From positions 248,001 through 312,000 of the forward strand of contig CAYTMQ010000001.1 of the NCBI GenBank assembly GCA_964438995.1: a stretch of 64,000 bases of DNA. The letters run 5' to 3'. The notes beneath the pieces were generated by a model. It saw only the letters and a list, made by a program, of their open reading frames with translations, was not told where the DNA came from and searched no databases. The position numbers and the translations under genes are program-made. Within the stretch, counting starts at the first letter, position 1, and each line of letters starts with the position of its first letter. Shown here piece after piece: positions 44,687 through 54,591 of this stretch. This stretch comes from JABMMZ01 sp964438995. GTDB lineage: Bacteria > Bacteroidota > Bacteroidia > NS11-12g > UBA955.

Positions 44687-45940
44687 ATGTTATACCACTT
44701 ATTTACATATCTTGATCAACATTATGACATCTGGGGCCTAGGTGTATGGCGTTTCTTGACATTCAGAATGGGTCTGGCAGTGATATTGTCGCTTACCATT
44801 TCGGCAGTGTATGGTAGAAGATTGATCAATGCCTTACATAGATTGCAAGTATCTGAGACCATCAGAGATCTAGGTCTTCAAGGTGAAGAGACCAAGAGAG
44901 GTACACCAACAATGGGTGGTTTGATTATGTTGGGAGCAATATTAATTCCAACCTTATTGCTTGCTAGATTGAACAACGTATATGTCTTGTTGATGATAGC
45001 GGTTACAGTATTAACTGGCTTGATTGGATTTGTGGATGATTATATTAAAGTCTTCAAAAAGGACAAAGAAGGATTGTCAGGTAGATTTAAAATTCTAGGA
45101 CAGATTATCGTTGGATTAGTGGTTGGATGGACGCTGTATTTTAATCAAGCGGTTGTTGTTACAAAACATTATAAAGCCTCAGAAATTCAAACTTTGAATC
45201 TCGATACGACACATATGGTAGCGAAGATAGTAAAGGGAGAAAGGTTGTATTTCCAAAACGAAAAATCACTTAAAACAACCATCCCATTTTTCAAGTTTTC
45301 AGAATTCGATTACCACAGTATTCCAAAGTTTTTTGGATTAAGTGAGTCATGGGGTTGGTTGGTATTTGTTTTGGTTGTCATATTCTTGGTTACAGCAGTT
45401 TCAAATGGAGCAAATATAACAGATGGAATAGATGGGTTAGCGGCAGGTACATCGGCCATTATTGGGTCTACACTAGGGTTATTTGCATTCGTATCAGGTA
45501 ACATATTATTTGCAGATTACTTAAACATCATGTACATCCCATATTTGGGTGAACTGTTTGTTTTTGCTGGAGCATTTGTAGGAGCTTGTATTGGATTTTT
45601 ATGGTACAACAGTTATCCAGCTCAAGTGTTTATGGGCGATACAGGAAGCTTAATGCTAGGGGGAGTTATAGCAGTATTGGCCATCATTGTAAGAAAAGAA
45701 TTATTGATACCAATTTTGTGTGGCATATTCTTAGTAGAAAATCTAAGTGTAGTTTTACAAGTAGGGTATTTCAAATACACAAAGAAGAAGTATGGTGAGG
45801 GAAGAAGAATCTTTTTGATGTCTCCTATACACCATCACTATCAGAAAAAAGGGTTTCATGAAGCCAAAATCGTTACACGTTTCTGGATTATTGGAATCAT
45901 ACTAGCAATATTATCATTCATTACATTAAAACTTAGATAA
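44687..45940 (+). CDS. mraY: Phospho-MurNAc-pentapeptide transferase MraY
   Basis: 417 aa, about ten membrane helices. Transfers phospho-MurNAc-pentapeptide to undecaprenyl phosphate (lipid I). 'GTPTMGGLIML', GFVDDYIKVFKKD (Asp-Asp pair), SNGANITDGIDGLAAG, MGDTGSLMLGG and MSPIHHHYQKKGF are all present. Longer than enteric enzymes by about 55 residues, owing to an insertion after the third helix (about 160-215). It starts 6 nt after murE. Confidence 0.97.
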   Translation: MLYHLFTYLDQHYDIWGLGVWRFLTFRMGLAVILSLTISAVYGRRLINALHRLQVSETIRDLGLQGEETKRGTPTMGGLIMLGAILIPTLLLARLNNVYVLLMIAVTVLTGLIGFVDDYIKVFKKDKEGLSGRFKILGQIIVGLVVGWTLYFNQAVVVTKHYKASEIQTLNLDTTHMVAKIVKGERLYFQNEKSLKTTIPFFKFSEFDYHSIPKFFGLSESWGWLVFVLVVIFLVTAVSNGANITDGIDGLAAGTSAIIGSTLGLFAFVSGNILFADYLNIMYIPYLGELFVFAGAFVGACIGFLWYNSYPAQVFMGDTGSLMLGGVIAVLAIIVRKELLIPILCGIFLVENLSVVLQVGYFKYTKKKYGEGRRIFLMSPIHHHYQKKGFHEAKIVTRFWIIGIILAILSFITLKLR

Positions 45941-45943
45941 TCC

Positions 45944-47296
45944 TTGAGCAAAAGAATCGTCATATTAGGAGCAGGAGAAAGCGGAACAGGTTGTGCTGTG
46001 TTGGCTTTAAAACAAGGCTATTCAGTCTTTGTTTCTGACAGTGGTAACATCAAGCAAAAATACATTGATGAGCTTGAAAGGATTAAAGTTCCTTATGAGC
46101 AAGGGAAGCATACGGACGATTTGATTCTCAATGCCAGTGAAATTATTAAAAGTCCGGGTATACCAGACAAAGCCGACATCATTGTTAAAGCAAAGAAAGC
46201 GGGAATACCTATTATTTCGGAGATAGAATTTGGTTCAAGATATACCAATGCAAGACATGTTGGAATAACAGGAACTAATGGAAAGACTACAACAACCATG
46301 TTGTGTTACCACATCTTGCAGAAAGCAGGATTTAATGTAGGTTTAGGAGGCAATGTAGGCAAGAGTTATGCTTTACAAGTTGCAGAAGGCAATTATGATT
46401 ATTTTGTATTGGAGATAAGCTCATTCCAGTTGGATGATACTTATACGTTCAAGCCGCATATTGCTATATTGACCAATATCACACCTGACCATTTGGACAG
46501 ATACAATTATGAATTTCAGAATTACATCGATTCAAAATTCAGAATTGCCATGAATCAAGACAAAGACGATTTTTTCATCTATTGTGCAGACGACGAAATC
46601 ACGGTTAAGAATTTAAGCACACACAAAATAGACGCGGTTCAATTGCCATTTTCATATGGCACTGAATTAGACAAAGGCGCCTATGTTACAAATAAGGAAT
46701 TTCATTTAATAGAAAATACATCAACAAACCCCACAAATCAATTTACTATGTTTATCAACGATTTTGCCCTGAAAGGCATTCACAACAGCTACAACAGCAT
46801 GGCTGCAGCAATTGCTGCGAATGTGCTGAACATCAGAAAAGACATCATTCGCGAGAGTCTGATCGATTTTCAAAATGTTGAACACAGATTGGAGTACGTA
46901 GCCACTGTTGGAGGTGTAGAATACATCAACGACAGTAAAGCAACCAATGTAAACTCTACTTGGTATGCTTTAGAGAGTATGGACAAGCCAGTCATTTGGA
47001 TAGTTGGTGGTGTCGATAAAGGCAACGATTACGAAGCTTTAATACCTTTGGTTAAAGAAAAGGTAAAAGTGATTGTATGTCTAGGAGTAGACAACCACAA
47101 AATTCACGCTGCTTTTGGTAAAGTAGTAGACATTATGCTAAATACTACCAGTGCAGAAGAAGCTGTATTGGTTGCTAAACGTTTCGCGACAAAAGGCGAT
47201 GTAGTTTTGCTTTCACCAGCATGTGCTTCATTCGATTTGTTTTCGAATTACGAAGATAGAGGTTGGCAGTACAAAGCAGCAGTAAAGAATCTGTAA
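45944..47296 (+). CDS. murD: UDP-MurNAc-L-alanine:D-glutamate ligase MurD
   Basis: 450 aa. Rossmann opening VILGAGESGTGCAVLA, ATP loop GITGTNGKTTTTML, 'LEISSFQL', TNITPDHLDRY and NDSKATNVNSTWYAL. Cytoplasmic addition of D-Glu. Start is TTG at 45944, 3 nt after mraY; no closer ATG would keep the Rossmann strand. Confidence 0.96.
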   Translation: MSKRIVILGAGESGTGCAVLALKQGYSVFVSDSGNIKQKYIDELERIKVPYEQGKHTDDLILNASEIIKSPGIPDKADIIVKAKKAGIPIISEIEFGSRYTNARHVGITGTNGKTTTTMLCYHILQKAGFNVGLGGNVGKSYALQVAEGNYDYFVLEISSFQLDDTYTFKPHIAILTNITPDHLDRYNYEFQNYIDSKFRIAMNQDKDDFFIYCADDEITVKNLSTHKIDAVQLPFSYGTELDKGAYVTNKEFHLIENTSTNPTNQFTMFINDFALKGIHNSYNSMAAAIAANVLNIRKDIIRESLIDFQNVEHRLEYVATVGGVEYINDSKATNVNSTWYALESMDKPVIWIVGGVDKGNDYEALIPLVKEKVKVIVCLGVDNHKIHAAFGKVVDIMLNTTSAEEAVLVAKRFATKGDVVLLSPACASFDLFSNYEDRGWQYKAAVKNL

Positions 47297-47357
47297 CTGA
47301 ACTTCAGTTATAGTCAATGTAATTTACTATTTGATTGAGTAAAATAAGGTAGCCGTT

Positions 47358-48533
47358 ATGCAATTAGGACGATTAAAATTTAGAGGTGATCAGTATATCT
47401 GGTTTGCAATAATTGCATTGTCTTTATTGGGCATCATGGCTGTTTATAGTGCAACTGGTTCATTGGCTTTTAAAACCAGAGAAGGCAATACCGAGTACTT
47501 TTTATTCAAGCATTCGTTGTTCTTGTTTGGAGGTTTTTTTCTGATGTATTTTTTCCACCTCCTCGATTATAAATATTTCTCAAGAATATCTCAAATAGCG
47601 GTGATATTGGCTGTGCCTTTGTTATTGGCTACTTTGGTTTTTGGTAACGACATCAACGAAGCCAAAAGAACCATCACCATAGTGGGTATTACTTTTCAGA
47701 GTAGTGACTTTGCAAAGTTTGCCCTCATTATGTTTATTGCGCGGTATCTGTCAAAAAAGCAAGAAGAGATGAATTCTTTGAAAGGCTTTATGACAATTGT
47801 TGCATACATCTGTGTGATTTGCATTTTGATTATGCCTGAGAATTTAAGTACATCTTTGGTGTTGTTTTTTACTTGTAGTATGTTGTTGTTTATTGGCAAC
47901 GCGCGTTTAAGACATTTAGCATTGTTAACAGGTGTATTTGGTTTGATTGGTATTTTAGGGGTTTTTGTTTTGTTGAAAGCGCCTGATAGTGCACTACCAG
48001 GAAGAGCTGCTACATGGAAAGCGAGGATAGAGAATTTTACAAGAACAGATACCACAGAAGTCTTTCAAACTGTTCAAGCAAAAATTGCAATTGCAGGTGG
48101 GGGCTTGACAGGCAAAGGACCAGGTAAGGGGGAACAAAGTGCCTATTTACCGCATTCTTATTCAGATTTTATTTTTGCTGTTATCATAGAAGAGTATGGA
48201 TTGATTTTCGGTGGACTGACAGTGATATTTTTATATTTGTTGATATTGTATCGTTCGATACGAATAGTGATAAAAAGTCCGAAAGCCTTTGGTGCTTTAT
48301 TGGCAGTTGGACTCGCATTTAGTTTGGTTTTACAAGCATTCATTCACATGGCGGTAGCTACCAATGTTTTTCCTTTGACAGGATTGACATTGCCACTAAT
48401 CAGTATGGGTGGTACCAGTATCATTTTTACGAGTGCAGCTTTTGGGGTTTTATTGAGTGTAAGTAGAGCAGTTGAAGAACAATCAGAAGGATTAGCTGGA
48501 GAGCAAAAGGAAGTTGAGGTGGCAAGTGCTTAA
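47358..48533 (+). CDS. ftsW: Lipid II polymerase / division protein FtsW (SEDS family)
   Basis: 391 aa, about ten membrane helices. SEDS glycosyltransferase working with FtsI at the septum. 'MAVYSATGS', 'FQSSDFAKFALIMFIARYLS' (the K-R rich loop), the large periplasmic loop with 'GKGPGKGEQSAYLPHSYSDF' (conserved P-x-x-x-S/T-D-F), and GLTLPLISMGGTS. A 61-nt gap separates it from murD, one of the few gaps in the cluster. Confidence 0.96.
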   Translation: MQLGRLKFRGDQYIWFAIIALSLLGIMAVYSATGSLAFKTREGNTEYFLFKHSLFLFGGFFLMYFFHLLDYKYFSRISQIAVILAVPLLLATLVFGNDINEAKRTITIVGITFQSSDFAKFALIMFIARYLSKKQEEMNSLKGFMTIVAYICVICILIMPENLSTSLVLFFTCSMLLFIGNARLRHLALLTGVFGLIGILGVFVLLKAPDSALPGRAATWKARIENFTRTDTTEVFQTVQAKIAIAGGGLTGKGPGKGEQSAYLPHSYSDFIFAVIIEEYGLIFGGLTVIFLYLLILYRSIRIVIKSPKAFGALLAVGLAFSLVLQAFIHMAVATNVFPLTGLTLPLISMGGTSIIFTSAAFGVLLSVSRAVEEQSEGLAGEQKEVEVASA

Positions 48534-49605
48534 AAAAGTTATCATATCTGGTGGCGGCACTGGAGGACATATTTTTCCGGCTATTGCAATAGCCAACGAA
48601 ATTAAGCGTCGATATCCTGATTCTGAGATACTGTTTATTGGTGCTTTAGGAAGGATGGAGATGGAAAAAGTGCCGCAAGCGGGTTACAAAATTATTGGGT
48701 TGCCAATAGCAGGTATTCAAAGAAAATTAACTTTGTCTAATTTGATGGTGCCTTTTAAATTGTTAAAAAGCATTCTTCAATCCAAAAAGATTATAAAAGA
48801 ATTTAAACCAGAAGTTGTTATAGGTGTTGGAGGTTATGCCAGTGCTGCAGTGTTATATGCTGCTTCTGGAGCAGGAATTCCGTGCGTTATACAAGAGCAG
48901 AATTCTTATGCTGGATTGACCAATAAATGGTTGTCTAAGCGGGTTAAGAAAATATGTGTGGCATATTCGGGAATGGAAAGATTTTTCCCAGCTGATAAAA
49001 TCGTGGTTACCGGTAATCCAGTGCGAGCAGAAATATATCCAGCAGCCAACGCCGATAAGACATCTGCAAAAGAAAAACTTGGCTATGATGCTGGTTTACC
49101 TTTGGTGCTGGTGATTGGAGGAAGTTTAGGCGCTAGAACCATCAATCAAAGCATTCAAGCTAAATTGGATGAATTTGTTTCCAATAACATCCAATTGTTA
49201 TGGCAAACTGGTAAGAATTTTATAGCCAATACCAACAATAAAAAAGGCATAGTTGCTGAAACTTTTATCATGGATATGTGTACAGCTTATTCAGCGGCAG
49301 ATGTAGTTATATCAAGGGCTGGAGCAATAAGCGTAAGTGAATTGTGTTTGTTAGGTAAACCATGTATTTTGGTGCCATCACCTAATGTTTCAGAAGACCA
49401 TCAAACAAAAAACGCGATGGCATTAGTAAAAGAAGGAGCGGCAATTTTGGTAAAGGACAGCGATGCGCAAATTGCATTGGTCAACAAAGTTGTCGAAATA
49501 GTAAAGAATTCAACCGAGCAAGAAAGACTGGGTGGGGAGATTAGAAAGCTTGCTAAACCTGAGGCTCTCTCAGATATTGTAAACGTAATTGAAACATCAC
49601 TATGA
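48526..49605 (+). CDS. murG: UDP-GlcNAc:lipid I transferase MurG
   Basis: 359 aa. GT28 enzyme forming lipid II. VIISGGGTGGHIFPAIAIAN at the N-terminus, 'GVGGYASAA', 'CVIQEQNSYAGLTNKWL', 'VIGGSLGARTIN', and ISRAGAISVSELCLLGKP. Start: GTG at 48526, giving MLKKVIIS, fits the family best; TTG at 48514 would add four residues. Either start lies inside the end of ftsW. The stop overlaps murC by 4 nt. Confidence 0.94.
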   Translation: MLKKVIISGGGTGGHIFPAIAIANEIKRRYPDSEILFIGALGRMEMEKVPQAGYKIIGLPIAGIQRKLTLSNLMVPFKLLKSILQSKKIIKEFKPEVVIGVGGYASAAVLYAASGAGIPCVIQEQNSYAGLTNKWLSKRVKKICVAYSGMERFFPADKIVVTGNPVRAEIYPAANADKTSAKEKLGYDAGLPLVLVIGGSLGARTINQSIQAKLDEFVSNNIQLLWQTGKNFIANTNNKKGIVAETFIMDMCTAYSAADVVISRAGAISVSELCLLGKPCILVPSPNVSEDHQTKNAMALVKEGAAILVKDSDAQIALVNKVVEIVKNSTEQERLGGEIRKLAKPEALSDIVNVIETSL

Positions 49606-50981
49606 ATTTAAAAGACATTAAAACTGCGTATTTTCTTGGTATTGGTGGTATAGGGATGAGTGCTATTGCAAGATATTTTAAGGCAATTGGCATAGAGGTT
49701 CATGGGTATGATAAAACAAGAAATGATTTTACAAAAACATTGGAGGAAGAGGGATTCAATATCCACTATTATGAGAACATTGAAGCCATTCCAGAGGATG
49801 TAAAAAATGGTGTTAAAAGCATTGTTATTTTTACTCCAGCCATACCAAAAGACAATACAGAGTTACAGTTTTTTATTCAGAAGAGTATAAGGCTATATAA
49901 AAGAGCTGAAGTTCTTGGGATACTATCAGCTAATGCCTATACAATTGCGGTTGCAGGTACACATGGAAAGACAACAACTAGTTCATTAATTGCACATATT
50001 TTGAATGAATGTGGTATCAATTTTACAGCTTTTTTAGGCGGAGTAAGTACCAATTTCAACAGCAATTATTTCCATAAAACAGATGGAATAAGTTTGTTTG
50101 AAAAACCAATAGTTGTAGTGGAAGCAGATGAGTTTGACAGATCATTTTTGCATTTAAAGCCAAATGTAGCGATTGTAACATCTACAGATGCCGACCATTT
50201 GGACATCTACGGAGAGGCAGACGAAGTAAAACGCTCTTTTCAAGAGTTTGTTGATTGCATCAGAACGGGTGGATTGGCCATCATCAACGATTTGTTAAGC
50301 TTAACTACAAATGAAGAATTGGTAACGTATGGCAAAACAGAAGATGCTTTAGCACAGTATTCCGAAGTGAAAGTCATCAATCACCAGTTTTGTTTCAAAT
50401 ACAAACATCAATCGTATGCATTTGAAGTTAAGAATGCGTTACCAGGGTTTCACAATGTCGAGAATGCAACTGCTGCTATAACTGCTGCATTGCACATCAA
50501 CTTGCCTTTGAAAATGGTTATCAATGCTTGTTCGACATTCAAGGGTGTTAAAAGACGTTTTGAATATGTATACAACGATGGCAATAAAGTGGTGATAGAC
50601 GATTATGCGCATCATCCAACAGAATTGAAAGCATGCATCAGTTCGGTAAAAGAGTTGTATCCTAAGAAAAAATTAACTGGCATTTTCCAACCACATTTGT
50701 ATAGTAGAACACGCGATTTTGCTGATGAATTTGCTGCAGCATTAGACATGTTAGATGAATGTTGGTTAATGGATATTTATCCTGCAAGAGAGTTGCCAAT
50801 AGAAGGTATCAATGCTGAATTTTTAGCTATAAAAATGCAGAAAAATCCGTTGTTAATTTCAAAAGAGAATGTGCTTAAAAAATTGGAAGAAGAACAAGAA
50901 GAATTGTTGTTAATAGTAGGTGCAGGAGATATTGATCAATTGGTAAAACCAATTAAACTGATTTATGAAAAAACTCATTGA
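49602..50981 (+). CDS. murC: UDP-MurNAc:L-alanine ligase MurC
   Basis: 459 aa. Adds L-Ala, the first residue of the stem peptide. FLGIGGIGMSAIARYF opening, ATP loop VAGTHGKTTTSSLIAHIL, 'VEADEFDRSFL', TSTDADHLDIYG, and VIDDYAHHPTELKACI. It overlaps murG (4 nt) and ftsQ (17 nt). Confidence 0.97.
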   Translation: MNLKDIKTAYFLGIGGIGMSAIARYFKAIGIEVHGYDKTRNDFTKTLEEEGFNIHYYENIEAIPEDVKNGVKSIVIFTPAIPKDNTELQFFIQKSIRLYKRAEVLGILSANAYTIAVAGTHGKTTTSSLIAHILNECGINFTAFLGGVSTNFNSNYFHKTDGISLFEKPIVVVEADEFDRSFLHLKPNVAIVTSTDADHLDIYGEADEVKRSFQEFVDCIRTGGLAIINDLLSLTTNEELVTYGKTEDALAQYSEVKVINHQFCFKYKHQSYAFEVKNALPGFHNVENATAAITAALHINLPLKMVINACSTFKGVKRRFEYVYNDGNKVVIDDYAHHPTELKACISSVKELYPKKKLTGIFQPHLYSRTRDFADEFAAALDMLDECWLMDIYPARELPIEGINAEFLAIKMQKNPLLISKENVLKKLEEEQEELLLIVGAGDIDQLVKPIKLIYEKTH

Positions 50982-51819
50982 TTTTTTAAAGAACAATAAG
51001 AAGTGGAATCTGGCTCTATGGGCTGGAATAGTACTCTTTTTATTGTTTGCTTTTTTAACCATCAATGGTAAAGAAAATGCGTTGCGCATCAACAAGGTTG
51101 AAGTGAAAATTGAGCCTAGAGAACTGTTGTCATTTTTAGATAGTTCAAAGGTTATGGAGGTGATAAAAGGACGCGATTCTTTTAAAATAATTTTAGGAGC
51201 TAAAAGAGATGAATTGAAGATTGATGTGATGGAAGCAGATTTGGAGCGTTATCCGTTTATTGAGAAAGCAGATGTGTCGATTGATTTGTCTGGAAAATTG
51301 ATTGTAAAAGTTTTGCAAAGAAATCCAGTGTTGAGAGTCATCAATAACCGCTCTCAAAGTTACTATGTAGCAAAAAATGGATATAAGATGCCACTGCATC
51401 CGATGTTCTGTCCGAGGGTGCCAATTGCCAATGGCAACATAGCTGAAACACTAATGGATTCAAGCTTCGCCAAGACACAGTTGCTAAGAGATTTGTTAAC
51501 ACTTGCAAACTATTGTAATGAAGATGCATTTTGGCATTCACAAATTGAACAATTGTATGTAGATAATTATATGGACATATTATTGATTCCTAAGGTAGGA
51601 AATCATAGTATTGTATTTGGTTCCGCTGAAAATGCAGAAGAAAAATTCAAACGCTTGAAGACCTTTTATTTCAAGGGTTTGAACAATGTAGGTTGGGATT
51701 TGTACTCAGTGATAAATCTTAAATACGATTCACAAGTTGTTGCTGAGAAGCGCAATTTAGAAGGAACACCGGCAGTTCCAGCAGCACCACAAACACAAAT
51801 AACACAACAAACTCAGTAA
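50965..51819 (+). CDS. ftsQ: Cell division protein FtsQ
   Basis: 284 aa bitopic protein: short cytoplasmic part, membrane helix about 16-35, POTRA-like region and beta domain ('ERYPFIEKADVSIDLSGKLI', 'VLQRNPVLRVIN', 'YYVAKNGYKMPL'). Bridges early and late divisome proteins. Pro/Gln/Thr-rich C-terminal tail. Position and topology make the call; sequence conservation of FtsQ is low. Confidence 0.92.
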   Translation: MKKLIDFLKNNKKWNLALWAGIVLFLLFAFLTINGKENALRINKVEVKIEPRELLSFLDSSKVMEVIKGRDSFKIILGAKRDELKIDVMEADLERYPFIEKADVSIDLSGKLIVKVLQRNPVLRVINNRSQSYYVAKNGYKMPLHPMFCPRVPIANGNIAETLMDSSFAKTQLLRDLLTLANYCNEDAFWHSQIEQLYVDNYMDILLIPKVGNHSIVFGSAENAEEKFKRLKTFYFKGLNNVGWDLYSVINLKYDSQVVAEKRNLEGTPAVPAAPQTQITQQTQ

Positions 51820-51826
51820 AAAAATT

Positions 51827-53125
51827 ATGTCAAATAAACTCATAGTAGGATTAGATATCGGAACAACAAAAGTGTGCGCTATTGTTGGTCAGATGAATGA
51901 AAATGGAAAAATTAACATCCTTGGTGTTGGTTCTCAACCTTCGCTTGGTGGTGTTATGAGAGGTGAGGTGACGAACATTGCCAAAACAGTTGATGCCATC
52001 AAAGGAGCAATCGCTTTAGCATCAAAAGTGTCAAACGTAGAAATCAATGCAGTGCATGTTGGTATTGCAGGCGAACATATCAAAAGTTTCCAGCAAACAG
52101 GTGTTAAGATCAGAGAAAATTCTGAAGCAGAAATCACCAAATCTGAGCTACTTGAGTTGAACAAAGAACAATATAGATTGAGTGTTGAACCAGGTTCAAA
52201 AATTTTACATGCAATGCCTCAAGAGTATACCATCGATTCTAGGTTTACAACTAAAGAACCAGAAGGTATGCCTGGTACAAAATTGGAATGTAAATACCAC
52301 ATCGTGACTGGTCATATTAGTGCCGCTAAAACCATTGTTAAATGTGTTGAGAATGCTGGCTTAACTGCATCAGATGTGATAGTTGAACCAATAGCGTCAG
52401 CGCACTCAGTTTTGACAGAAGAAGAATTGCAAGCTGGTATTGCAATCATCGATATTGGTGGTGGAACAACAGATTTGGCTATCTTCCACGATGGTAAAAT
52501 CAGACACACCGCTGTAATTCCATTTGGAGGTGAAGTAATAACTGCAGACATTGTAGATGCGTTTGGTATTCTTCCAAAACAAGCTGAATTGATCAAGACA
52601 AAATACGGTCACGCCATTGTTGAAGGCACTAGAAGCAATGTGATGATAACCGTTCCAGGTATAGGAGACAGAAAAGCTAAGCAAATCATGGAGCGCAATT
52701 TGGCACATGTCATTCACGCTCGTATCAAAGAAATTATCATGATGGTACAAGAAGAAATTAAGATGTCAGGTTATGCTGATAAATTGAATCTTGGTGTTGT
52801 ACTAACTGGTGGTGGTGCTCAATTGAAAGATTTGGGCAATCTTGTAGAATATACCTTAGGATGCGAAGTGAAAATTGGTGTTCCAGACCCGCACCTTGGC
52901 AAAGGATTGGTAGACGAAGTTAGAAGTCCGATGTATGCAACATGTATCGGTTTGGTGTTAAAAGGATTTGAAGATATATCACCTGCAAAGAATGACAATA
53001 TGAAGAAACCAGAGAAGAAATCTAAAGAAGTTTTAGAAAACAACAATGGAGGTTTTATGAAAGGTTTCTTTGGAAGTTTCAAACGTTGGATTGACGATGA
53101 TCAAGCCATGGACGATTTTAAATAA
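51827..53125 (+). CDS. ftsA: Cell division protein FtsA
   Basis: 432 aa actin-like membrane tether for FtsZ. VGLDIGTTKVCAIVG (phosphate 1), SHS2 domain (about 85-165), IIDIGGGTTDLAIFHDGKI (phosphate 2), VVLTGGGAQLKDL (adenosine motif), and an amphipathic C-terminal helix, GFFGSFKRWIDDD. It starts 7 nt after ftsQ. Confidence 0.97.
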   Translation: MSNKLIVGLDIGTTKVCAIVGQMNENGKINILGVGSQPSLGGVMRGEVTNIAKTVDAIKGAIALASKVSNVEINAVHVGIAGEHIKSFQQTGVKIRENSEAEITKSELLELNKEQYRLSVEPGSKILHAMPQEYTIDSRFTTKEPEGMPGTKLECKYHIVTGHISAAKTIVKCVENAGLTASDVIVEPIASAHSVLTEEELQAGIAIIDIGGGTTDLAIFHDGKIRHTAVIPFGGEVITADIVDAFGILPKQAELIKTKYGHAIVEGTRSNVMITVPGIGDRKAKQIMERNLAHVIHARIKEIIMMVQEEIKMSGYADKLNLGVVLTGGGAQLKDLGNLVEYTLGCEVKIGVPDPHLGKGLVDEVRSPMYATCIGLVLKGFEDISPAKNDNMKKPEKKSKEVLENNNGGFMKGFFGSFKRWIDDDQAMDDFK

Positions 53126-53145
53126 ACAAAACAACAACACGTAGT

Positions 53146-54486
53146 ATGAACTATTTTAAAGTAGAATTACCCAAAGAGCAATCGTCCATAATCAAGGTTA
53201 TGGGTGTTGGTGGTGGTGGCAGCAATGCTGTTAATTACATGTACCAAAAGGGGATAAGAGGTGTGGATTTCTACCTATGCAATACAGATGCACAGCACTT
53301 AGAAAAAAGTGCAGTGATGAACAAAATACAATTGGGCAGTAGCTTAACAGAAGGACTTGGCGCAGGCGGAGATCCTGAGTTTGGCAAACGCTGTGCAATG
53401 GAAAGCTTAACCCATATTGAAGAAGCATTAAAGCACAACACTAAAATGTTGTTTATTACTGCTGGTATGGGTGGTGGCACTGGAACAGGAGCTGCTCCGG
53501 TAATTGCACAAAAAGCAAAGCAAATGGGTATTCTAACCGTTGGTATAGTTACCCGCCCATTCAAAAATGAAGGTCCGATAAAGTCTGCCAAAGCCGAAAA
53601 AGGTATTGCAGATTTGAAGCCTCACGTGGATGCTTTGTTGGTTATCAACAATGAAAGAATACTTCAAATGTTCTCTAATTTGAGGATAATGGAAGCATTG
53701 GGTAAAGCAGATGATGTTTTATTTACAGCAGCAAAAGGTATTGCCGAAATTATTACCGTTGATGGGTTTATGAACGTCGATTTCAGAGATGTTAAGACAG
53801 CTTTGGAAAACAGCGGTAGAGCTTTAATGGGAACTGGTATTGCCAACGGTGATGAACGTGCACTTGTGGCATCAAAAATGGCTATTGAATCACCATTGTT
53901 AGATGAAAACAGCATCAATGGCGCTCAACATATTTTATTGAATATTTCTTTTGGTAAAGAAGATCCATACGCTAGTGAAATTGATGCAATTTTAGCCTTC
54001 TTCCAAAATGAAGCTGGGTTAAAAGCCAACTTGAAATACGGTCTAACTCAGAACGATCAATTAGAGAAAGAACTTGCCATCACTGTAGTTGCCACTGGTT
54101 TCGATAAAGTGAGAGCAGTTGAAGAAGCAGAAGAAACTGTTGTTGAATCTAACATCGCTGAATTAGAAGAGGAAGGTGTCATTGAGATAGATTTTACTTC
54201 AATTGAAAACGAGTCAGTAAAAGTTGAAGAACCAGTTAAGCCAGCTGAAAAAATCACTTTTGACGAATTTGTTATCGGTAGAAACCAACAAAATCCAACG
54301 CCTAACGAACATAGGGTATACAATCCAAGTGATTTGAATATTCCTGCTTATAAACGCAATAAAATTGTTTTTGAAGAACCTCAACCTGGTGTCGAAATAT
54401 CTAAATTAACTTTAGAAGAAGACAAAGAAAAAGGTATCCGTTTCAAAGACAATGGCAACAAGTATCTGCATGACAATGTAGATTAA
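53146..54486 (+). CDS. ftsZ: Cell division GTPase FtsZ
   Basis: 446 aa tubulin-like protein that forms the division ring. GVGGGGSNAVNYM (about 21-33), the GTP signature AGMGGGTGTGAAPVIA (about 106-121), and NxDFxD-type 'FMNVDFRDVKTAL' (T7 loop). After an acidic linker (about 325-395), the C-terminal interaction motif DLNIPAYKRNKIVFEE is followed by a further 40 residues ending LHDNVD. Last gene of the dcw cluster; no clear terminator follows within 100 nt. Confidence 0.98.
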   Translation: MNYFKVELPKEQSSIIKVMGVGGGGSNAVNYMYQKGIRGVDFYLCNTDAQHLEKSAVMNKIQLGSSLTEGLGAGGDPEFGKRCAMESLTHIEEALKHNTKMLFITAGMGGGTGTGAAPVIAQKAKQMGILTVGIVTRPFKNEGPIKSAKAEKGIADLKPHVDALLVINNERILQMFSNLRIMEALGKADDVLFTAAKGIAEIITVDGFMNVDFRDVKTALENSGRALMGTGIANGDERALVASKMAIESPLLDENSINGAQHILLNISFGKEDPYASEIDAILAFFQNEAGLKANLKYGLTQNDQLEKELAITVVATGFDKVRAVEEAEETVVESNIAELEEEGVIEIDFTSIENESVKVEEPVKPAEKITFDEFVIGRNQQNPTPNEHRVYNPSDLNIPAYKRNKIVFEEPQPGVEISKLTLEEDKEKGIRFKDNGNKYLHDNVD

Positions 54487-54591
54487 AAGCGGAATTAGGC
54501 GATAGTGTCTAAATCCTAGTGTTTAATTGCGTAAAGTTAATCTTTCAAATTAAACCCAGTTGATAGTTTTAATTTGAATCCTACTTAATAT

